A stretch of 23,124 nucleotides of DNA, taken from assembly GCF_025602895.1 (NCBI RefSeq), contig NW_026516553.1:1-23124 (forward strand), written 5' to 3'. Position numbers and translations under genes: made by a program. The stretch is from Polychytrium aggregatum (taxonomy: Eukaryota; Chytridiomycota; Chytridiomycetes; Polychytriales). Each line of letters opens with the position of its first letter. Within the stretch, counting starts at the first letter, position 1. Shown here piece by piece: positions 8,064 through 17,245 of the stretch. Below the pieces are notes generated by a model. The model had not been told where the DNA came from, did no database searches, and saw nothing but the letters and a program-made list of their open reading frames with translations.

Positions 8064-11000
8064 ATGTCCGTGAGTATCGTCTTTTGCCAAAATGCAGCCG
8101 CATCACCATGATACTGTTCCGTCATCCCCACGACCGCTGCTGGCGTCGCCTCACCCCCGTCCATGATCTGATCGCCGTATCGCCCCGATTTGCCGCAGGC
8201 CGACGAGCTGAAATCCCTCGGAAACAAGGCCTTCTCGGCCAAGGACTACACCACCGCCATCGGCCACTTTTCCAAGGCCATCGAAATCGATGCCTCCAAC
8301 CACGTTTTGTACTCCAACAGGTTCGGCAGCCCATGTCCGCGCTCTGCCCCGTCGGCCAATCTCGGCCTCACCTCCGGCCACCAGCCCGATACCACCATGT
8401 CGGATGTAGTGCTCTGGCTGCTGCGGGCGCTCGTGTGCCCGTCCAGGCTGAGATGCGCAACTCACGAGCTTCCACACGATGCAGATCTGCCTCATACGCT
8501 TCCCTGAAGCAGTATACCGAGGCCCTTGCTGATGCCGAGAAGGCCGTCGCCCTCAAGCCCGACTGGGCAAAGGTGAGAGCGGTTCTGGGGTGCAAAGCCG
8601 CCGCTGCCACCCCATATACCGTCGGTGTGCTGACCTGTTTGCATTCTTCGGGAACTCCCAGGGCTACTCTCGCAAGGGCGTAGCTCTCTTTGGTCTTGGC
8701 AAGCACTCCGATGCTGCTGAAGCCTACCAGGCCGGTCTCAAGATCGAACCCGAAAATGCTGCTCTGAAGCAGGGTCTCGAGGATGTCGAGAACGCCATGG
8801 CCAACGAAGGCTTGGGTATGCATTTGATCGGCTGTTGGGCAGGCCCTCTCGTATTTGAGCATGGGGCTACTGGGTGCGGGCGTCACCCCGACTTTCGAGC
8901 AGATCCGATCCGATCCGATCCGGATCCGGTCTGGCCAAATCGAGTGCCAGCAGCCTATATCTGCGCGGTGTCTCTCGGCTGTGCGGCGGGTCGTCGGGTA
9001 GCATGCGATCATGTCCAGATGGGTCGTCCGGACTCGACGCCGTGCTGTAGCCGTGTGGCTGATCCTGCCTCCAACAACCCGCAGGCGGCCTTGGCAAACT
9101 CTTTGGTCCCGACGTCTGGACCAAGATTGCTTCCAATCCCAAGCTGAGCCCGCTGCTTGCCCAAACCGACATTGTCCAGAAGATCAAGGACATCCAGGCC
9201 AATCCCAGTGCCATCAACATGTAGGTATCGGGCCGGGCCACGCCCCGTCCTCATGTTGTCACGCTGCATCGCTGCGATATTTTGAATGACCCCTCCTCCA
9301 TTGCGTCTTGCCAGGTACATGCAAGACCCCCGTATGATGACCCTGCTGATGGGTCTGATGGGTCTCGATGCCAACGTCGCCACCGCCGATGCTGACGAGG
9401 CCCCGGCTGTCGTTCCTGAGCCTGCCCCGGCTGCGCCTGCCGCCTCGTCGGCCCCGAAGCAGACCCCTGTCCCCGTGGCCAAGGAAGAGATCCCCGAGGT
9501 CGAAATGGACGATGAAGAGACCCAGAAGAAGCGCAAGCGAGCCGAGAGCGACAAGCACAAAGATCTCGGCAACGCCGAGTACAAGAAGCGCAACTTTGAG
9601 GCTGCCCTGAAGCACTACGACGAAGCCTGGAAGGCCGACGAGACCAACGTTGCCGTCCTGACCAACAAATCTGGTGAGTTGATGTGCTACCATCCGCATG
9701 TGGGCTAATCCAAATGCAGTGACTTCCTCAAGAAGTCACCCATGCACATCCCGGCGGATCACGGGGCGCTCTTGCGCATGGGTGTTGCCTGCCCTCGCAC
9801 GGCATTTCGATCTTGCCTCTGTCAACGCATGCTCATGCTGCGTTCCGCTTTGCCCATGTATTATGTGCAGCCGTTCTCTTCGAGATGGGCAAGTACCAGG
9901 AGACCATCACCATCTGCGAACAGGCCATCGAGACCGGCCGCGATCTTCGCGTCGACTACAAGCTGATCGCTCGGTTAGTAGATTCGGCCAGCTGCTCGAT
10001 GCCGCGTTTCTGGTTGCCTGCTCGCAATACTACAGCGTGATGGCCATGTGTTGATTCAACGCTCGCTGCCGACCGCGCTGACATTCGTTTCCCCTCGTTA
10101 GCGCCTTTGCCCGCATCGCCACCAGTCACCACAAGCTCGGCAATCTTGAGCTGGCCATCAAGAACTACAACCACTCCCTTGCCGAGCATCGCACCCCCGA
10201 CACCCTCAACAAGCTGCGCGAGCTCGAGAAGGAGAAGAAGGAAGCCGACCGCCTTGCCTACCGCGACCCCAAGCTCAGCGATGAAGCCCGTGAGCGCGGC
10301 AACGAGCTCTTCAAGAACTCAAAGTTTAGCGAGGCCATCAAGGAGTACACCGAGGCGATCAAGCGCAACGACCAGGATCCTCGCAACTTCTCCAACCGCG
10401 CTGCATGCTACACAAAGCTGATGGCGCTTAGCGAGGCCGAGAAGGACTGTGACGCTGCCATCAAGCTCGACCCCAGCTTTGTCAAGGCGTACATCCGAAA
10501 GGCCGCCATTCTCTTCACCAAGCGGGAGTACACCAAGTGCATTGATCTGTGCAACGAGGCCAAGGAGCGCGACACCGAACAAAAGCACACCGAGGAGATT
10601 GAGAACCAGGTGCGTGTCCGATGTGGGCTCGAAGGCTGTGTATCAGACAAACGAGAGTCAAGCGCATCGCGTTGCTGAATTGCGGCCTGTGTGGTCGGGC
10701 TTTGGTGCGATGGGTCATCCGTTGAACATCCAGTCCATTTGAAGGCCGCGCGCCGACCTGATTGCCTGAGCCCAAGCTAACTCGTTCCCTCTGCTGCTGT
10801 TTGGACCACCTTTGTAGATCAACCGATGCATGTTCTCCCTCAACCAGATTCAGCAGGGCGACGATACCGAGACCCAGAAGCGAGCCATGCAGGATCCCGA
10901 AGTCCAGGAGATCCTGGCCGATCCTGTGATGCAGACGATTCTGCAGCAGATGCAGCAGGATCCTCGTGCCGCCAACGAGTAAGTCAGCTTGCTGGGTTCT

Positions 11001-11199
11001 GTTTTGATTACCCCCCCCCCTCGACTGTGTCAGAGTTGCCGCACCAATGGTCTCTCCTCCATCGCCAGCAGAGATTGCCAAACCGCTTCGTGTCCCGCTG
11101 ACGAGCCTGTTTCGCCTTGCCAGCCATATGAAGAACCCTGCCATTGCTTCCAAGATCCGAACGCTCATCAACGCCGGCATCATCCGCGTCGGTCGATAA
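8064..11199 (+). CDS. STI1: Hsp90/Hsp70 co-chaperone STI1 (Hop)
   Basis: This is the adaptor that hands clients from Hsp70 to Hsp90 in the cytosol. Ten exons join in frame: 8064-8069, 8199-8320, 8485-8572, 8662-8815, 9085-9220, 9315-9673, 9871-9973, 10102-10609, 10818-10978 and 11124-11199, giving 570 aa (yeast Sti1 is 589). The whole family order is present: TPR1 (about 3-115, LKSLGNKAFSAKDY, with clamp residues K, N and the following YSNRSA), DP1 (about 124-190, GGLGKLFGPDVW to MQDPRMMTLL), a charged linker with KKRKR, TPR2A (from about 250, KDLGNAEYKKRNFEAAL), TPR2B (from about 382, ERGNELFKNSKFSEAI) and DP2 (about 512-570, AMQDPEVQEIL to INAGIIRVGR). The first coding exon holds only ATG TCC. 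Exon 2 has a weak donor (GTTCGG); the others are standard. The upstream heat shock element predicts Hsf1 control. Confidence 0.96.
8902..8927. repeat. GATCC pentanucleotide repeat in STI1 intron 4
   Basis: Four tandem gatcc units (8902-8921) are followed, after one extra base, by a fifth. The array is intronic (8816-9084) and probably a neutral microsatellite. Confidence 0.9.
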
Positions 11200-11735
11200 G
11201 CGTCTGGCTTCCGTCCTGCCAACACCACTCTGCGCATCCTGTCCCTCGTCGACGTGTTACTTCGCTTCCACTTGCTCTGATGCGTGTTTGTGTTGTCCAC
11301 CGTATCGCTGTGCATTCGTGAGCAGCATATCCCGTGCGAATACTGTCAATCCAAGTGGAGGGAGCACGCCCTTGGGAGGATGATCTGTGTGGTCTGGTCC
11401 ATACATAATATTCAGGAAAAAAAGGGACTCTTCCCATTTCCATTTGGACAGCGTCGTCTTTCATTGTCTGTCCATGTGCATGCAGGTGCCTGCGATGGGT
11501 GAAGAGGTGGTGGACCAAACGACCTGGGCGTCCCACTGTTGTTTCAACACTCAGTTCATCTGGTCCTGTGCACCATGCGCAGCCCGTTTTCTGTCTGTGC
11601 CCATGATCGCCGCCTCCACCTCCCGACACCGTCCCTCCGTCATCGTCCTCGCCCTTCAATCTCCCGCCCTCGGCCGATCGCTGGTGCCATAACCGCTTGC
11701 ATTCGCTTTCCACCTCCGCCGCTTTCAGCACAACG
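11200..11735. other. Intergenic region, STI1 3' end to PPR gene promoter
   Basis: This region should hold the STI1 terminator and the promoter of the downstream gene, both on the plus strand. The open frames on either strand show no protein-like features, including the long minus-strand frame that enters from the next gene. No RNA gene is seen. Confidence 0.55.
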
Positions 11736-13907
11736 ATGAATCAGCTGGTGGCTCGCTGCCGGATACCGATCGCGCTGCGTTTCCGGCAGTGCGCTTCTCC
11801 CATCGTTGAACGCTCTGCCTCGGCTGCGTGCTGTCCATGGACTGCCGATCTCTTGACGATCCAGGGCACTCGGTCCATCGCCTCGACGTCTGCATGTCTC
11901 GTACAGCGAGGCCGCACGAGAGGAAAGCTTGCTTCCAAGGCCATCGCCAAGAGGCCCAGCCCACCGTTCCTGTCCATTCCTGCGGTCGACGACGACGACG
12001 ACCCTCACAGCGCCATCTCCACCCAGTCTGTCCACGCCCGGTTCAGGCAGATTGCCCAAAATCTCGAGCTCGAAAGCCACGACACTCTCGGGCTCGACAA
12101 CCTTCTGTTTGCCCTCACGGCCGTTCGCCAGCGCTGCCTGCTTTCGGAACAAAATGTCGAGCGGCTCTATCGGCACCTCCTCGCGATTCCGTCGACACAG
12201 CTTGTCCTGACCGCCGAGCATTTCAACCTGCTGCTGGAACATCTGACGGCTGCATACACGGGCGAGCCGTACTCGGATGATCCGCTGCCGGTCTCGGTGC
12301 AGACACTTGTGCAGCGCCTGGCCAGTGACATGGAGACACTTGGACTGCGTCCCGACGCCGCAACGGTCTCGGCCTTGATCCTCGTCAACCGCCATGATGC
12401 CGACGCCGTCATCCGCTATTTCCACCTGTCCAAGCATCAAAAGCTCGGCCTCACCCCGGATGCCTACGCGTACATCTACCGCTCCGTCATGCGGAGCTCT
12501 GACTTTCACCACGGCAAGAACATCCTCTGGAACATCTACGGCGCCATGAACGCCAATAAGGTGCAGCCCAATCTCGAGATCTACAAGAACCTGCTGCTGT
12601 ACTTTGTCGAGGCCGAGGACAGCGTTGCGACCCGCAAGGTCATCAACTCCCTGCGCAAGTCGGAGGTGCGGTGGGACTCGGACCTTGCCGAGCTGCTGGT
12701 CAAGTCTGCGACGCTGCTGAACTCGGAGAGCGACATGCAGTGGGTTTCTGCCGTCGTCACCAAGGCCAGGATTCGATACAACCGGTAGGCATCGTTTTGG
12801 ACTGGATCTGGTTTGTCGGTGCACGCCTCGCCCCCGCTGCAGGCCCGTCGCAGTTCCGTCGTCCCAGCTGCATATGCACCAGTCGCCTCCATCCTGTGAG
12901 CGATTCGATGGCCTCTAGCGACAGTGACGGCGACAGCATATGAAATTGCTCATCCATACCGGGGGTCTCTCTCCAGCCACCTTCTCAACGCCTATCTTGA
13001 GTTCTACGCTCTCCACGAACGGCACACTCTCGTGCTCCAGACCTTCAAGCTATTCCAGCGGTTCTCGATCGAGGCCGACCACGAGTCCTATCAATATGTC
13101 CTGCACGCCTGTGCGGCTCTTGGCATGCGTGAAACACTCGAGAGCCTGATCGGCTCGAGGATCGAGTCGCAGCTGGAGCGACTACTACGCACCACCAGGC
13201 ATATCGACGGCTCGACTCTGACCGAAGCCGCCTCACCGGCGATCGATTCCGCTGCTCCAGTGACTTCAGGTCCCTCACGCCCAGTATCTGTCGAGACCTA
13301 TGGCCTGTTTGTCAAGTCACTTGTGGTCTGCGAGAGCTCCGCTGAGACTGTGCTGGCTGCTTTTGACAAGCTGGTGGGCTTTGGCCGTCAGCTTGCAGCA
13401 GGAGATGCCCGCCCTTCGGATGAATCAGCAGATCCGCACCATGCTGAAAAGCTTGCTTTTGTTCCGGCTCTTTCGGTATACCAAAGCGTGTGCACGGCCC
13501 TGGGACGACACGGCAACCAAGCACTAGTGGTGTCGTTCTTCGAAGCACAGGTTTTGCAGCCCGACAAGCTGGATGCACTTGATCAAGCGGTCGAGCAAGC
13601 CCAGAGCCAGCTGGATCACGGATCCAAGGGTGAAGACGAGGCGGATAAGGACGAAACGGATGAAGACGAGGTGTCGGACGAAGGAGGGCCGCTGTTTGTG
13701 CTCTACGACAAGTTGATCAACAGCTGGATCGATGCGGGACACGCCGAGCCGGAGCTTGTTGCGATGCTCACGGTGCTGCGACAGCGCGAAGCCGATATCC
13801 GAGCCCGGCAACGACCGCAAGCTGATGTCAGCGCCGACAACGACGCCGACGCCGACGCCAATGCCAATGCCGAATCCCGAGGGCCCGTGGGAACCATCAC
13901 CGCGTAA
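11736..13907 (+). CDS. Mitochondrial pentatricopeptide-repeat-like protein
   Basis: The start ATG at 11736 opens an N-terminus rich in Arg, Ser and Ala with no acidic residues for about 40 positions (CRIPIALRFRQCASPIVERS), a typical mitochondrial targeting peptide. After it come helix-pair repeats with PPR-like spacing, for example GLRPDAATVSALIL, GLTPDAYAYIYRSVM, KVQPNLEIYKNLLLYF and, in the last exon, HTLVLQTFKLFQRFSIEADHE and ALSVYQSVCTALGRHGNQA. PPR proteins bind organellar RNA, so a role in mitochondrial RNA processing or translation is inferred. Exon 1 ends at 12784 (CG|GTAGGC). A direct splice to the last exon is out of frame with every AG available; a small middle exon (12843-12895) followed by 12937-13907 restores the frame and gives 690 aa. 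That middle exon is the weakest part of the model. The C-terminus has an acidic run (EDEADKDETDEDE) and a DADADANANA tract. Confidence 0.8.
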
Positions 13908-14398
13908 CAGTCACAGTGACGATGTCGCTCGCATCAGTTTGCCCGAGTTGAGCGAGCCCGTGGCAGGCGAAGCAACATGCAGTGTACATGAGAATATAGT
14001 CCAAGCCGGATGCTGCTGCATCGGGCATTCGAACCCCAGTGCTCCTGAGATGCAAGGACTGGCGGCTCATGCACTGCATTGAAAGAACAATGGGGGCATA
14101 TGGCTGCTTTCGGACACACGCCCGCCGGGTTGGGTCGCATCATACGTTTCCTTGGGCATCCCACCCGCCGAGGCCATCACCGCAGCACTCAGCCAGGCAA
14201 TCGAGCGACAGCACTCTGTCAGGCAATCAATCGATCCGCATCCTGTCCTGCAGCGACGGAGTGTCCAGCCCCGCTGATTCGAATGCACGCGTGACCGCTG
14301 TCCCTCGGCATCCGGCAATGAGCCCATCTCCGCAACGGGTCTTCTGGCCCGGCCCTCCTTCGTCCTGCCGCCTCGTTCCAGGGGAGCTTGCAGCCGCC
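13908..14398. other. Intergenic region upstream of the next plus-strand gene
   Basis: The region lies between the PPR-like gene stop and the chosen start of the next gene. I see no coding region, RNA gene or repeat array. It includes the imperfect repeated phrase agccaggcaatcgagcgacag / ctgtcaggcaatcaatcga near 14190-14233. Confidence 0.5.
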
Positions 14399-16414
14399 AT
14401 GGCCCACAACGACTCTGAAGGTCAAGGTAACCTCGGCAATCTTACTGATGCTGCAGCAACAGAGCCATTTTATAACCTCCGGGTGAATCATGGTGCCCCT
14501 CGCAGGCTCGCAAGACGGTGCCCTTAGATACTGGTCCCAGCCAGAGGGCACCCAGATCAGCCTGTACACACAAGAGTATCGATCGGTCTTCGGCCCTAAC
14601 TTCTCCGGCGAGCCCCTCGCCGCAAGTCAGAGCGCCTCTCAATCGACAAACCCGGCCCAGGCACGACAGACATCCTGCAGCCCCGATGTTCTGTCGCTCT
14701 CGGGTTCGTACGAAGATCCTCGTGACTCGCAGTCCTCCATCAATCTGGTATCTTTAACCTTCCCAGATTCGCAGCCGGCGATGCCGCAGAGCCATCTGCC
14801 GCCAGCGAGCCAGGAGGGACTGCCTCGCCCGATCAAGCCCAAGCCCGACGTGGACGATCCGCTCACTCTGCCCGAGCACAAGGCCAACATGTCCTCGATC
14901 GTTAACCAGTACATCGAGAACGTAGATCCTGCCATTCTCGACCATCCCGAGGCCCTGGAATGCACCACTCGAGATCAGTTTATTTCCCTCGTCGAGGCTC
15001 TGTTCACCCAGATCCAGGCCAAAGCCCGTGAAAACAGCGCCCTCAGAGCTCGGCTGGAGACCCTTCCCCTGTCCGGCCGTGAGTCCGATCCCCCAGCGAC
15101 AAGCAATGCCCCGCCCACTCACAGGGTCGATGGCGAGACTCAAACCGCGAGCTCGCACACCACCGACTCGCAGACTCAGACTAAGGTCGAGTCTGAGCCT
15201 GAGCCCAAACTTGGGCCCAACTCTTTGAGCCACAAGAATGGTGACAATCCAAAGCGCAGTCGGTCCGTCGCAGCCAGCGCTGATGCCTATGCAGTGCCTG
15301 CCCCTCCAGCCATTCCGCAGAGCGACAGCGATGTTGATTTCCATGAATATGTCCATGCCGACAACTCCGATGTCGACGCCCATTTCGGTGGTATGCTCGG
15401 TATCCATGGCGCTGCGGTGGATGCAGATACAAGCCCTGCCACCAATTTCAAGCCCAATGTCGATGGACACAGGCACGATGTCGACACTCAGTTGACAGCG
15501 ACGCCTGGATCCCGTCGTCGCAAGGAGAGGTCATCTTCCAAAAACGAGGCGATGCCCGTGGTCGACAAGCCCGAGACGCCCAGCCGCTCGCTGCGACGAA
15601 AGCGCACGAGCCCAACTAGCGGAAGCAAAACCGTAACATTCGGCAGCGTCGAAGTCCTGGAAGCCAGCAATGACGACAGCGACAACCATAGTGAAAAGCC
15701 TGTGGCTAGACCCGCCGCCAGTCGTATTGCCACGCCCAAACGTCGGCGAGCAAGCTCTACTAACAACCAGCCCGAAAGCACCGTCCGTCTGAGCGCTCAA
15801 CTTCATATTCATGATGAGGAGGTGCGGGCGAGTCGAATGTTGCTTGTCGGCGCTACACACGTCTGTTAGGGCGACCCATCGCTGCTGTTGGCTGGGAGTC
15901 GCTGCGGAAGAATGCTGCGCCAAAGTCCCTGATTTTAATCTCTTCATGAACTTACCGACCTGCCCCACAGCTGCAGTTACCACCGCTCTACCACGGGCTG
16001 AAGAAGGGCGACATCTTTGTGCTTATGCCGGACAAAATCGAGGAGCCAGTCTGGTTTGGGCTGTCGCATATCGACATGCGGTTCAATTTCTCGTTCATTC
16101 ACACAGAGCTGCAGTTCCAGTACATGGAGCTCCATCCCTCGGTCGACGCCAACCCCGACGATGCTGGCAACTGGTACTTCCGACTTTGGAACAAGCAGAA
16201 GGTGGGGTACATCCAGTTCCGCCAGATGGTCCCACTGAAGCCGAAATCCGAACACATCTTGATCCTGCGAAATCCCTTGGTGATCAATGTACCGCCCTCG
16301 GGTCGGGGAACTCGGTGCTGCTTTGTCATCCCCGGCTACTTTTACCAGGCCGCTGTGCGAGGTGTCCAGCTGCTGAGGGAGTATGAGCGCCGGATCGGTG
16401 TCCGTGCCGACTAA
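14399..16414 (+). CDS. Unrecognised, probably nuclear protein with ordered C-terminal domain
   Basis: The preferred model has exons 14399-14426, 14506-15821 and 15971-16414, giving 595 aa. The start ATG at 14399 sits in an ideal context (gccgccATGg), and a 79-bp intron (GTAACC to CGCAG) joins it in frame. The simpler alternative starts at ATG 14490 with no first intron (591 aa). Residues up to about 445 are low-complexity and Ser/Pro/Asp-rich, with a short helical stretch (FISLVEALFTQIQAKARENS) and basic clusters (SRRRKERSSSK, TPKRRRASS) that look like nuclear localisation signals. The last exon is different: 147 residues rich in aromatic and hydrophobic positions, without low complexity (GDIFVLMPDKIEEPVWFGL, WYFRLWNKQKVGYIQFRQM, RCCFVIPGYFYQAAVRG). 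This looks like one folded domain. The last-exon acceptor has two in-frame choices (CACAG or CTGCAG, two codons apart). I do not recognise the family. Confidence 0.75.
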
Positions 16415-16620
16415 GGCTGGCCGAGGAAAATATATTGGTTGAGCAGCCGCTAAGCGGATCTGTCTGTCGAGCCTCGGGCTCGTCATGACGTCTGTCGGTT
16501 GGGCGGGAAATAGTCTATACAGTCGGTCCAGAAAGAAACGGGACAGTTCCTTTCTGGCTTCAGATGTCTGAACCCCGCTGACTAACTGTAGGCCCCGGTG
16601 GGCAAGCCGTGAGATTGTTT

Positions 16621-16940
16621 CCCGTCCTGGTTGGCAATCTCTCTGTGTAGTGCATCCACTCCACTCTCTGGACAGTTCCATGCTAACTCGATATCAAGAT
16701 GCTCGACCTTTTCGAGCCGTTTGGCTTCCCGACAATGTGAGCACACCTGGGATGTGTTGAACTCGTTCACCGAGCACACATGGATCTTGGAGACGGATCG
16801 GTCTGGTGGGTGTCTCTGGTGGTGGTGGAATTGCTCAAAGTACTTGGCGAACCTGAGTCTCCTGGAACTGGATGCATATCCCTCCCCTGTTTCCAGGAGG
16901 CATTCCCAAAGGCAATCACCACATCGGTCTCCTTGGGCAT
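16621..16940 (-). pseudogene. Decayed Fanzor (eukaryotic TnpB-like) nuclease fragment
   Basis: Between two plus-strand genes, the minus strand holds pieces of the C-terminal half of a TnpB/Fanzor RNA-guided nuclease. One frame (about 16940-16870) reads KETDVVIAFGNASWKQGR, matching the conserved block ahead of the zinc ribbon. After a frame change near 16860 another frame reads RRLRFAKYFEQF, then VNEFNTSQVCSHC, the hallmark (V/D)E(F/Y)xTSxxCxxC of the family. The second zinc knuckle is CPES where CPxC is expected, and the last RuvC motif is HREIAN where HRDxNA is expected, so both a metal ligand and the catalytic Asp are changed. No N-terminal half, start codon or element ends were found. Fanzors are known from chytrids such as Spizellomyces, so the host fits. 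It cannot be active; an unrelated gene fragment is unlikely given the TSxxCxxC context. Confidence 0.65.
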
Positions 16941-17245
16941 ACTTGCTTGGCCATGATTGCGATGAGTGGGTGGGTGTATTCAGGTTCCAGAAAAAAACAC
17001 AGTCATAGCTCAAAACGGGGGTGTCCCATTTCATTTTGGAATCACTGTCGTGCCTGGCTTGGGCAGGAGGCTGGCTGGTCCTGCGCATCCCTTGCCAGCC
17101 CCATCTCCGCCTGTCTTGGTCTTGATCTTGGTCTTGGTCGACGCCGGCACTGCGGGTCTGCCCTCTTCCTTTAGCTTGTTCGCTCTGCGCACTGCATCCG
17201 AGGCCTTAGGCCGTCTGTGCTAGCAAACCTCCAGCATCCAGCGCC
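16941..17245. other. Upstream flank of Fanzor relic and promoter of next gene
   Basis: No supported gene lies here. The minus-strand frame that carries the zinc-ribbon piece stays open to 17088, but its sequence beyond 16940 does not look like conserved family blocks. The plus strand near 17110-17135 has a short ttggtctt / gatcttggtcttggtcg repeat. The promoter of the 17246 gene must be in this interval. Confidence 0.45.

Noticed and set aside
11640..12824. A 394-codon minus-strand open frame opposite the PPR-like gene.
   Set aside because: It is antisense to a well-supported coding exon with a targeting peptide and PPR-like helices; its own sequence is rich in Arg/Gly/Val runs and has no domain features. 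Long antisense frames are expected in GC-rich codons.
14020..14090. A possible minus-strand tRNA, because of a TTCGAAT loop-like sequence.
   Set aside because: The bases flanking the loop do not pair as a T-stem, and no acceptor stem or D-arm could be found at the right distance.
14465..14480. The tttataa sequence as a TATA box for the gene starting at 14399 or 14490.
   Set aside because: It is only about 20 bp before ATG 14490, too close for a leader, and lies inside the intron of the preferred model.
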